Source of the DNA: Pseudomonas fluorescens
GTDB lineage: Bacteria; Pseudomonadota; Gammaproteobacteria; Pseudomonadales; Pseudomonadaceae
DNA length: 64,000 nucleotides
Reading direction: 5' to 3'
NCBI RefSeq assembly: GCF_000730425.1
Contig: NZ_CP008896.1
Coordinates: forward strand, 558,001-622,000
Shown: positions 9,712-17,718 of the stretch, one piece after another
Numbering within the stretch: position 1 is the stretch's first letter
How the letters are laid out: each line of letters opens with the position of its first letter
Program-made: the position numbers and the translations under genes
The notes under the pieces: generated by a model
Told to the model about the DNA's origin: nothing
The model's database searches: none
The model's input: the letters and a program-made list of their open reading frames with translations, nothing else

Positions 9712-11382
9712 ATGTATCGGTACGATGAGTACGACCGGGCCCTGGTCTTCGAGCGTGTGGCGCAGTTTCGTGATCAGGTCGAACGGTTTGTCGCCGGTGA
9801 CCTGAGCGAAGAAGAATTCCTGCCGCTGCGCCTGCAAAACGGCCTGTACCTGCAAAAGCATGCCTACATGCTGCGGGTGGCGATTCCCTACGGCACCCTC
9901 GATGCCCGGCAGTTGCGCACCCTGGCGAGCATCGCGCGGGATTACGACCGCGGCTACGGCCACTTCACCACGCGCCAGAACATGCAGTTCAACTGGATCG
10001 AGTTGCAGCAGGTGCCTGACATCCTCCAGCGCCTGGCTGAAGTCGACATGCATGCGATCCAGACCTCCGGCAATTGTGTGCGCAACATCACCACCGAAGC
10101 CTTTGCCGGGGTGGCTGCCGACGAGTGGCTGGACCCGCGCCCGCTGGCGGAAATCTTGCGGCAATGGTCGACCATCAACCCCGAATTCCTGTTCTTGCCG
10201 CGCAAGTTCAAGATCGCCATCTGCTCGGCGCGCCAGGATCGGGCGGCGATCATGATGCATGACATCGGCCTTTATCTTTATCAGGAGGCGGGCGGCCAGA
10301 TGCTGCTGCGCGTGCTGGTGGGCGGCGGCCTGGGACGCACGCCGATCCTCGGCCTGCAGATCCGCGATGGCTTGCCCTGGCAGCATCTGCTGTCGTATGT
10401 CGAGGCGGTATTGCGCGTGTATAACCGCCATGGCCGGCGCGATAACAAGTACAAGGCGCGGATCAAGATCCTGGTCAAGGCCCTGGGCATCGAGGCGTTT
10501 TCCCGGGAAGTGGAGCAGGAGTGGCAGCACCTGCGCGATGGCCCGGCGCAACTGACCGAGGATGAGTACCAGCGCGTGGCCGCAGCCTTTGTGCCACCGC
10601 CCTATCAGGCACTGCCCGATACCGACCTGGACTATGGCACGCAGATGGCCGAGAGCCCGGCGTTCGCGCGCTGGGTGACACGCAATGTGCAGCCCCACAA
10701 AGTGCCGGGCTATACCAATGTGGTGCTGTCGACCAAACCGGGGATTGCCGCGCCGCCGGGTGATGTGACGGCCGGGCAGATGGATGCCGTGGCCCAGTGG
10801 GCCGAGCAGTTCGGCTTTGGCGAAATACGTATCGCCCATGAGCAGAATATCGTGCTGCCGGACGTGCCCAAGGCGCGGCTGCATGCCTTGTGGTCCCAGG
10901 CCTGTGAGCAGGGCCTGGGCAGCGCCAATGTCGGTTTGCTGACCGATATCATCGCCTGCCCCGGCGGTGACTTCTGCGCCTTGGCCAATGCCAAGTCGAT
11001 TCCTATCGCCCAGGCGATCCAGCAGCGCTTCGACAACCTCGATTACCTGCATGACCTGGGCGACATCAGCCTGAACATCTCCGGCTGCATCAATGCCTGT
11101 GGGCATCATCACATCGGCAACATCGGGATTCTCGGTGTCGATAAAAACGCCAGCGAGTGGTACCAGATCACCCTGGGAGGCGCCCAGGGCAAGGCCAGTG
11201 CGCTGGGCAAGGTGATTGGCCCGTCATTCAGCGCCGCCGAGATGCCTGATGTGATCTCACGCTTGATCGCGACCTACGTCCGCTACCGGGAGAGCGACGA
11301 ACCCTTTATCGATACCGTGCAGCGCATTGGCCTGGAGCCGTTCAAGGAACGGGTGTATGGCAACGTGGTGCAATCGGCATGA
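9712..11382 (+). CDS. Siroheme-dependent nitrite/sulfite reductase (PA4130-like)
   Basis: A 556-residue two-repeat siroheme/[4Fe-4S] reductase. The N-terminal ferredoxin-like half carries GHFTTRQNMQFNW and the siroheme-binding TSGNCVRNITTE. The C-terminal cluster ligands are CPGGDFC at about residues 422-428 and CINACGHHHIGNIG at about 462-475. The same architecture serves assimilatory sulfite reductase (CysI) in pseudomonads, so sulfite reduction is possible. However, the divergent ccoN4-ccoQ4 pair and the DUF934 partner match the second copy, PA4130, in the cyanide-inducible PA4129-PA4134 cluster. GAGG sits seven bases before the ATG. Confidence 0.88.
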   Translation: MYRYDEYDRALVFERVAQFRDQVERFVAGDLSEEEFLPLRLQNGLYLQKHAYMLRVAIPYGTLDARQLRTLASIARDYDRGYGHFTTRQNMQFNWIELQQVPDILQRLAEVDMHAIQTSGNCVRNITTEAFAGVAADEWLDPRPLAEILRQWSTINPEFLFLPRKFKIAICSARQDRAAIMMHDIGLYLYQEAGGQMLLRVLVGGGLGRTPILGLQIRDGLPWQHLLSYVEAVLRVYNRHGRRDNKYKARIKILVKALGIEAFSREVEQEWQHLRDGPAQLTEDEYQRVAAAFVPPPYQALPDTDLDYGTQMAESPAFARWVTRNVQPHKVPGYTNVVLSTKPGIAAPPGDVTAGQMDAVAQWAEQFGFGEIRIAHEQNIVLPDVPKARLHALWSQACEQGLGSANVGLLTDIIACPGGDFCALANAKSIPIAQAIQQRFDNLDYLHDLGDISLNISGCINACGHHHIGNIGILGVDKNASEWYQITLGGAQGKASALGKVIGPSFSAAEMPDVISRLIATYVRYRESDEPFIDTVQRIGLEPFKERVYGNVVQSA

Positions 11383-11873
11383 ACAATCTGTTGAGCCTGG
11401 AACAGGGCGTGGCCCGTATCAAGCAGGATGATCCCTGGACCCTGGTGCGCGACGCCGATGCTCCGCTGCCCGATGGCGCACTGATCCTGCCGCTGGACCT
11501 GTGGCTGAGCCGCCGGATTGCGTCAGACCCGCCCCGGGACGCGGTGTGGCTCGGTCCGGATGACGACGTGCAACACCTGCAACCGTGGCTTGCGGTATTG
11601 CCGCTGATTGCCCTGGACTTTCCCAGCTTTCGCGATGGCCGTGCCTACAGCCAGGCCTACCTGCTGCGCACGCGCATGGGCTGGCAGGGTGAGCTGCGGG
11701 CGGTGGGGGATGTGCTGCGTGACCAGCTCAGCCATATGCGCCAGTGTGGTTTCGATGGGTTTGCCGTGCGCGAGGACAAATCGGTTGTCGACGCGCTCAA
11801 GGGCCTGGCAGGCATGAGCGTGAGTTATGGTCGCTCGGTGATTGAGCCCAGGCCGCTGTTTCGCCGACGCTAG
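11379..11873 (+). CDS. DUF934 protein, siroheme reductase partner
   Basis: A 164-residue cytoplasmic protein whose start overlaps the reductase stop (ATGA). DUF934 proteins always accompany pseudomonad and other proteobacterial siroheme sulfite/nitrite reductases (for example PA1837, PA4129). Conserved features are LPLDLW near residues 36-41, LPLIALDFPSFRDGRAYSQA in the middle and LLRTRMGWQGELRAVGDVL after it. The biochemical role is unsettled; it is proposed to be an electron-transfer or assembly partner. It ends about 25 bases before the tail of the convergent octaheme cytochrome gene. Confidence 0.87.
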   Translation: MNNLLSLEQGVARIKQDDPWTLVRDADAPLPDGALILPLDLWLSRRIASDPPRDAVWLGPDDDVQHLQPWLAVLPLIALDFPSFRDGRAYSQAYLLRTRMGWQGELRAVGDVLRDQLSHMRQCGFDGFAVREDKSVVDALKGLAGMSVSYGRSVIEPRPLFRRR

Positions 11874-11898
11874 CCCCGGCATCGCCGGTGCCAGGCGG

Positions 11899-14202
11899 TT
11901 ATTTCAAGGCCGGGTCGGCGGGATTGAGTTTTTTCCAGCCCTGCATCACCTCCTGCGCCTTGGGTTCCTGGCCGTTCTCCAGGTAGTACTGGATCAGCGA
12001 CAAGCGCGCATTACGGTTATACGGTTGGCGCTTGAGCAGGTCTTCCAACTGCTGGCAGGCCTTGTCGACTTGACCGCCGTCGTGCAATGCCACCGCCAGC
12101 ACAAAGCTGTACTGCCCGTTGCCCGGCTCCAGGCGGGCGGCCTCGCGCAAGTGCGCCAGCGCCGGCGGCGTATTGCCTTGGCGAATCAGCATCAACCCTT
12201 GTGTGTGTTGCAGCAGCGCCGCCTCGGGGTGTTGCTTGAGGCTGTCGGCCACCAGGCGCCGGGCTTCCTCGCTACGGCCGTTGGCTTCCAGCCACTGCGC
12301 CAGGGTGACCAGGGCCGGGTGGAAGTCCGGGTCGCGCAGCAGCGCCGTGCGCAGTTGGGCTTCGACCTGTGCGGCGCGGCCACTTCCCTGGTACAGCATG
12401 GCCAGGTTGAGGTTGGCTTCGGCGCGTTCCTGCAGGCTCAGTTGCACGTTTTCGTATTCACGGATGGCCTGTTCCCAGGCCGGGCCCAGGCCTTGAGCCG
12501 CGACGCTGAGCAGGTCCCGCGCGGCGAGGATGCGCACTGCCCGCACCGGGTCCTTGAGCAGAGGACCGTACAGCGCGACGCGCTCGGCAGGCGGCAGGAA
12601 GGCGCTGACCGCCCGCAGAGCACTCTCGCGCACCTGTGGGGCAGGGTGCCCCAGGTCTTTGGTCGCCAGCTTCAAGGCCTGTTCGCTCGGGTAGTTGGGC
12701 AACTCGGCCAGTAGCGTGGCACGTTGAATCTGCGGCAGGTTACTGCGCGCCAACTGTTCATACAGCGCTTGTGCAGCACCCGGCTGGCCGCCGCGAATCA
12801 GTGCCAGGCTTTCGTCGTAGCGCGGGGCCTGGAGTGCCTGGCTTTTGTCCCACAGTTTGAATTGCGCGGTGACGTTGTCGCCGGCCTTGCCCTGGTGGCA
12901 GGTCAGGCAGGCATCCGGGGTGCCGAGCCTGGCAGCGCGCTCGGGGTTGGGAATGCTGAAGCTGTGGTCATGGCGAAAGTCATTGCCCATGTAGAACTTG
13001 CCGGGCATATGGCAATCGACGCAAAACGACCCGGGTTGCCCGGCAACGTGGCGCGTGTGCTGCGGCGCTTCATAGTTCTTGGCCTGCAACCCGCGGCCAT
13101 CTACCGAGGTCACAGCGGCCTTGCCCGCCGTGTTGTGGCATTGCAGGCACACGCCATTGCCGGGGGCCTTCAGTTGGTTGCTATGGGGGTTGTGGCAGTC
13201 GGTACAGCGCACGCCCTTGTCGGCCATCTTGCTCTGGGCGAAGGAGCCGTGTTCGAACACCTCGTCCTTGATCTTGCCGTCCAGGGCATACAGCTCGCGG
13301 GTCAGTATGCTGGGCAGGTAGTCGTCCATCAGGCGCTTGCCAACGGTATAACCGTCACCCAATGGCGCGCGGCGGGCATGGCAGCGGGCGCAGGTTTTGA
13401 GTTCGACGGTGGCGTCCTTGTCCTTGAGGTCCACTGTGAAACCGGCATGCAGCAAGTCGCTTTTTTTCGCCGCCCACTCAAGGTGATTGGACGCCGGGCC
13501 ATGGCAGGCCTGGCAGCCAACGCCAAGGCTGTTCCATTGGCTGTCGAAGGTGTTCCTGGCGGCATCGAAATTGCGTTTATAGCCGGTGGTGTGACATTCC
13601 ACGCACATGAAATTGGCGTTCTGGCTCGGTTTGCTCCAGTGCAGTGGGTTCTTGAAGTTCACCCCTTGGCCGGGGTAGAGGTGAAACCAGCGATGTTTCT
13701 CGGTATCCCAGGCCACGCCCAGGGCCTGTAAGCGTCCGTCGCCGACATCGATCAGGTACTGCTGCAAAGGGGCGATGCCGAAGGTGTAGGCCACCTTGAA
13801 ATCGGCGGCCTTGCCATCGACGCCCGGGGTATTGACCCAGAACTCATCACCCCGGCGAAAGAACCGGGTGGTTTCACCTTCGCCCTGGAACACGGCATTG
13901 TTGAAGTCCGCCGGCACTGTTGCCGGCGTTGCCTCCTGCATTGCCAGTTGATGGTGCGAACCTTGCCAGTCCTTGGCCTGGGGCTCGTGGCAGCCCTGGC
14001 ACTGTTGCTCGTCCACCCAGCGCGCAGGCGGCATTGCGGGCGGTTTGGCAACCACGGCCACAGGCCCGGGCGCCGGTGGCGGCAGCCTGGGGGTACTGGC
14101 CTGGAGGAACAGCCAGATCCCAGCCATCGCCAGCAACAAAACGGCAATCAACAATGGGTAGAGATAACGACGGGGTGAATCACGGTGGGTAACCTTGGGC
14201 AT
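11899..14202 (-). CDS. Membrane-anchored octaheme cytochrome c with HEAT/TPR C-terminal half
   Basis: 767 residues from the ATG at 14202, chosen because GGA lies six bases upstream; the longer reading from 14310 has no site. One N-terminal membrane helix (about residues 12-34) anchors a periplasmic body. Eight CxxCH heme motifs occur at about 68, 200, 230, 271, 333, 352, 394 and 432, in the style of cytochrome c554/octaheme oxidoreductases. From about 455 onward there are HEAT-like and TPR repeats, probably for protein contacts. The electron donor or acceptor is not indicated. The C-terminal half is clearly homologous to the heme-less protein at 47223-48281. No dedicated maturation genes are adjacent. 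Confidence 0.88.
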   Translation of the reverse strand: MPKVTHRDSPRRYLYPLLIAVLLLAMAGIWLFLQASTPRLPPPAPGPVAVVAKPPAMPPARWVDEQQCQGCHEPQAKDWQGSHHQLAMQEATPATVPADFNNAVFQGEGETTRFFRRGDEFWVNTPGVDGKAADFKVAYTFGIAPLQQYLIDVGDGRLQALGVAWDTEKHRWFHLYPGQGVNFKNPLHWSKPSQNANFMCVECHTTGYKRNFDAARNTFDSQWNSLGVGCQACHGPASNHLEWAAKKSDLLHAGFTVDLKDKDATVELKTCARCHARRAPLGDGYTVGKRLMDDYLPSILTRELYALDGKIKDEVFEHGSFAQSKMADKGVRCTDCHNPHSNQLKAPGNGVCLQCHNTAGKAAVTSVDGRGLQAKNYEAPQHTRHVAGQPGSFCVDCHMPGKFYMGNDFRHDHSFSIPNPERAARLGTPDACLTCHQGKAGDNVTAQFKLWDKSQALQAPRYDESLALIRGGQPGAAQALYEQLARSNLPQIQRATLLAELPNYPSEQALKLATKDLGHPAPQVRESALRAVSAFLPPAERVALYGPLLKDPVRAVRILAARDLLSVAAQGLGPAWEQAIREYENVQLSLQERAEANLNLAMLYQGSGRAAQVEAQLRTALLRDPDFHPALVTLAQWLEANGRSEEARRLVADSLKQHPEAALLQHTQGLMLIRQGNTPPALAHLREAARLEPGNGQYSFVLAVALHDGGQVDKACQQLEDLLKRQPYNRNARLSLIQYYLENGQEPKAQEVMQGWKKLNPADPALK

Positions 14203-14395
14203 GCGACTTCCGATGTCCGGTGCATTGACGCTCTGCGGCGTGCTTAAGCTGTGTGCAGCTTCGACGCAGCTTAGGTGCCTGTCAAATGGATGCTGTGAAA
14301 TAAGCCGCACTTGTGCGCAACCGGCAGGTTATTTCCCAAGACTTGGCTATACCTGTAACTTCACGTTTCGACGATAAACGCCAAGGAGTTACGCC

Positions 14396-15067
14396 ATGAA
14401 GCTAGGGCTAATGATCAGCACACTGTGCATTGCCTCACTCGGGGTCGCCGGGTGTGCGAGTAAAGTCCCCCAGCCAGATGAGTATTCGGGTTTTCTTTCG
14501 GACTACAGCCAATTGCGCGAAGCCAAGTCGCCGTCTGGGGCAGAGGTGATGCGCTGGGTGGATCCCAGGCTGAATCTGAACCGCTATACCTCGGTGTTTA
14601 TCGAGCCGACGCAGTTCTTCCCCAAGCCCCAGGCCACGGCGCAGATCCCCGAAGACACCTTGCGCAGCATCAATGAGTACTACAACCAGGCGCTCAAGCG
14701 CGAGCTGGTCAAGTCACTGCCACTGGCCAGTGCGCCAGGCCCGGGGGTGATTGTGGTGCGGGCGGCGATTACTGCCGTCAGCCGCAAGACCGAAAGCCTC
14801 AAGCCCTATGAGTACATTCCTGTCGCCCTGGTGGCGGCGGCAGTCAGCACCGGCACCGGGATTCGCGACCAGGAAACCACCCTGGGCACCGAAGCGCAGT
14901 TTCTCGATGGCGATAGCGGCCGGGTGATTGCCCAGGTCGTGCGCAAAGGCACCGGCAAACCCCTGGAAAACGACACCCAGGTCATGAAAGCCGCCGACGT
15001 GAAGGCGGTGATGGATGGTTGGGCGGCGGACCTGCATCAGTCCTACGTCAAACTCAAGGCCAAATAA
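14396..15067 (+). CDS. DUF3313 lipoprotein
   Basis: A 223-residue exported lipoprotein. The lipobox is LGVAGC (lipidated Cys at about residue 20). The mature part begins ASKVPQPDEYSGFL and contains the family core WVDPRLNLNRYTSVFIEP, then a helical region and a C-terminal WAADLHQSYVKLKAK. DUF3313 proteins are envelope lipoproteins of unknown function. It is divergent from the octaheme cytochrome gene with about 190 bases between starts. AAGGAG lies eight bases before ATG. A REP-type hairpin follows the stop directly. Confidence 0.87.
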   Translation: MKLGLMISTLCIASLGVAGCASKVPQPDEYSGFLSDYSQLREAKSPSGAEVMRWVDPRLNLNRYTSVFIEPTQFFPKPQATAQIPEDTLRSINEYYNQALKRELVKSLPLASAPGPGVIVVRAAITAVSRKTESLKPYEYIPVALVAAAVSTGTGIRDQETTLGTEAQFLDGDSGRVIAQVVRKGTGKPLENDTQVMKAADVKAVMDGWAADLHQSYVKLKAK

Positions 15068-15075
15068 CCCACCCC

Positions 15076-15103
15076 TGTGGGAGCTGGCAAGCCAGCTCCC
15101 ACA
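15076..15103. terminator. Perfect REP hairpin, bidirectional terminator
   Basis: TGTGGGAGCTGGC and GCCAGCTCCCACA form a perfect 13-base stem around two bases. It fills the 38-base space between the DUF3313 lipoprotein gene and the convergent 829-codon gene. Confidence 0.65.
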
Positions 15104-15105
15104 CA

Positions 15106-17595
15106 TCAGTCGCCGACAAACCAGCGGTAATAGGGGTTGGCGCCATCTTCCTGCAACACTTGCCGGATATCCCGGGCCCAGGCTGCACGATCACCGTCGT
15201 AGGCATGCAGGCTGGCGCGGTAGAACTGCATCAGGCGTTGTTGCTCGGCGTCCAGCGTCCGCGAAAATGCCGGGTCGACATTGCGCAACGGTGCGGGCAC
15301 CCGCAGGTCGAGCAAGGCCGGCAATACCCGTTTGATCTCCTGGCTGCGCACCCAAGGCGCATATTCGATACGCGGTTGATCATCGGTGACCGCCAGAGCC
15401 TGCCCGGCAAACCGTTCCAGTCCCTGGCGATCGGTAACCCAGGTGGCCAGCAAAGTCGCCGCCGAATCAATGCCTACCTCGGCCAGGGCACTGTGCACCG
15501 GGGCTTGTGCAAAGCGCTGGCGAATGCGTGCGACGTCCAACTCAAGAGGCTCCAGGGAGCCCACCAACAGCATCTCGTGGAACTCGCTGGTCCACAGCGT
15601 GGCATAGGGGAATGCATCGAGAAAGCTGCGCACCAATGATTGCGAGTCTTCGATGTTCTGCGTCGGCAGCGGCAGCCACTGGGCCAGCAGGCCATGTTTC
15701 TCCAGGCGGCGGGCGGCCAGTTGGTAGAAGTCGCGCGAATACAGATTGACCACGCCGGCGGCGGAAGGCGGTGGGGGTTCCAGGGTAATCACGTCATAGG
15801 TCTGGGGGCTGCGCAGCAGCTCCTGGCGACCATCGCGCAAGCGCACCTGCACGCCGGGGTCGCTGGCGGCGCTGTAGTTGCCCTTGAACAGCGAGGCCGC
15901 TTGCACCACCGACGGCAGCAATTCGGCGACGACTCTTTGCTCCAGGCCCGGGTAGCGCAACAGCGCGCCTGCGGTGATACCGGTGCCAAAGCCGATCACC
16001 AGCGCCGAACGGGGCTCGCCGTTATGGATCAGCAGCGGCAGCAGGGCCTGGATGCGCATGTAGCGCAGGGAGGGCATGGCATCGCCGGTGTTCGACACGC
16101 CCTGGATATACAGGCGCTGAAAAGCCCGCGTGCCTTTGCCCTGGGTCACCACGGCAACCGTCGCGCCGCGGCCTTCCTGGTAAAACCCCAGGCTCCCATT
16201 GCGTGCACCGGGCAGCAGGTTGGCCAGGCGATCCTGCGGAGTCAGCAGTGCCACCGCCAATGACAGCAGGCCGAGGGCCGCGACTGCCTGGCGCCGGCCC
16301 TTTTTCACCCCATGGCCCCGACGCACGGCGATATAGCCCACCATGCCCGCAATCACCGCCAGCAGGCCGAGGGTGCGCACCAGGCCCAGCCAGGGAATCA
16401 GCACAAAACCGCAGAGCATCACCCCGGCAATCCCGCCCAATGTGTTGAATGCCACTACCGCACCCACGTCCCGGCCCACATGCCCGCCGCCGACACTCAG
16501 GCGCAATGCCAGGGGAAACGCCGCGCCCAGCAACAGGGTGGGCACAAACACAATACACAGGGCCGCCATCGCAAAGCGCGCACTCATCCCCGGCAGCTCA
16601 CTGCCACCCAGGCTCAGCACCAACGCCTCGGCCTGGGTTTGCAGGAGCACCAGCCAGCGGCCCAGTACGGCAATTTCCAGCAGCGCCACCAGCCCGGCAC
16701 CGGCGATCAGCAGGCCGAACACACCCCAAGGATCGCGAATGCGTTCGACCCGTCGCGCCATGAGCTGGCTGCCGATAAACAGCCCGGCCAGATAAGTGGC
16801 CAGCACTACCGCAAACGCATAGGTGCGGGTGCTCATGAACTGCACGATCGATTGCGACCAGACCACTTCATAACCCAGGGCCACGCCACCGGCGATGGCA
16901 TACAGCACCAGCGCCAGGCGCGCCGGCTGCGTCCTGGCCGACACGCTGGCTGGCGTCGCGCGATGGCGCACATACAGCAAGGCGCCGGCGGCGGCCAGCA
17001 GGTTGAGCAGGGCGGCCACCAGGGCACTACCGCGCACGCCAAAGGTGGCGATCAGCACAAAGGCAGTGAGCAGGGTGCCGACGATGGCCCCGGCGGTGTT
17101 GGCCGCATACAGTCGGCCACCGGCCTGGCCGAGGTCCTTGGCCTGGACGTTGAGGGCGCGCACCAGCACCGGCAGCGTGCCGCCCATCAACAGCGCCGGC
17201 AAACCCACCAGGGCGAAGGGCAGGACCCAGGCCAGCAGGCCGATGCGTTGCTCCAGCCAGGCAAACGGGCTGGCGGCCATGCCCAGGGCTAGCGTGGTGC
17301 TGACCCCGAGCACCGCGACGAAAATTTCCAGTACGGCATAGAGCAGCAGCGGCCGGGCGAGACGGTCGGCCCAGCGGCCAAACAGCAGGCTACCCAGGGC
17401 CAGCCCGGCAAAGAAGGCACTGATCCCGGTGGTGATGGCATAGACCTCGACCCCGACCACCAGCGACAGCTGCTTGATCCAGAGCACCTGGTACACCAGC
17501 GCAGCGGCGCCGGAGATAAACAGCAGCAGGGCGGGGACCAGCAGGGTGGACGCCTGGAGTCGGGCCAGGGGGTGGCTGGCAGTGCGTGAAGACAT
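15106..17595 (-). CDS. Fused MFS-like membrane domain and spermidine-synthase-like domain
   Basis: An 829-residue protein. About 14 hydrophobic segments occupy residues 1-435; the pattern (FISGAAALVYQVLWIKQL at the start, LFGRWADRLARP, LPALLMGGTLPVL) is the membrane part seen in 'fused MFS/spermidine synthase' proteins. The cytosolic C-terminal half has a Rossmann methyltransferase-like fold: ALVIGFGTGITAGALLRYPG, VAELLPSVVQAA, RDGRQELLRS and YDVITLEPPPPSAAGVVNLYS. Canonical SpeE active-site residues are only partly kept, so polyamine synthesis is not assured. It is the last gene of the long minus-strand block, separated from the sulfatase by a REP pair. Function unknown. Confidence 0.82.
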   Translation of the reverse strand: MSSRTASHPLARLQASTLLVPALLLFISGAAALVYQVLWIKQLSLVVGVEVYAITTGISAFFAGLALGSLLFGRWADRLARPLLLYAVLEIFVAVLGVSTTLALGMAASPFAWLEQRIGLLAWVLPFALVGLPALLMGGTLPVLVRALNVQAKDLGQAGGRLYAANTAGAIVGTLLTAFVLIATFGVRGSALVAALLNLLAAAGALLYVRHRATPASVSARTQPARLALVLYAIAGGVALGYEVVWSQSIVQFMSTRTYAFAVVLATYLAGLFIGSQLMARRVERIRDPWGVFGLLIAGAGLVALLEIAVLGRWLVLLQTQAEALVLSLGGSELPGMSARFAMAALCIVFVPTLLLGAAFPLALRLSVGGGHVGRDVGAVVAFNTLGGIAGVMLCGFVLIPWLGLVRTLGLLAVIAGMVGYIAVRRGHGVKKGRRQAVAALGLLSLAVALLTPQDRLANLLPGARNGSLGFYQEGRGATVAVVTQGKGTRAFQRLYIQGVSNTGDAMPSLRYMRIQALLPLLIHNGEPRSALVIGFGTGITAGALLRYPGLEQRVVAELLPSVVQAASLFKGNYSAASDPGVQVRLRDGRQELLRSPQTYDVITLEPPPPSAAGVVNLYSRDFYQLAARRLEKHGLLAQWLPLPTQNIEDSQSLVRSFLDAFPYATLWTSEFHEMLLVGSLEPLELDVARIRQRFAQAPVHSALAEVGIDSAATLLATWVTDRQGLERFAGQALAVTDDQPRIEYAPWVRSQEIKRVLPALLDLRVPAPLRNVDPAFSRTLDAEQQRLMQFYRASLHAYDGDRAAWARDIRQVLQEDGANPYYRWFVGD

Positions 17596-17627
17596 GCGAA
17601 TAGCCTTATGAAAAACACATTCAAACC

Positions 17628-17709
17628 GTAGGAGCCGGCTTGCCGGCGATCACGCCCTCAAGCCATATCGCGCTCTTGAGGACGCCATCGCCGGCAAGCC
17701 GGCTCCTGC
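17628..17709. repeat. REP pair (inverted)
   Basis: gtaggagccggcttgccggcgat at one end and atcgccggcaagccggctcctgc at the other are inverted copies of the Pseudomonas REP core, about 35 bases apart. They lie between the sulfatase stop and the next start codon and may trim or attenuate read-through within the block. Confidence 0.75.
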
Positions 17710-17718
17710 AGGTGTTGG

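Noticed and set aside
9712..11382. Calling the reductase cysI outright
   Set aside because: The motif set cannot separate the assimilatory CysI from its PA4130-like paralogue, and gene context favours the latter. The symbol is left empty.
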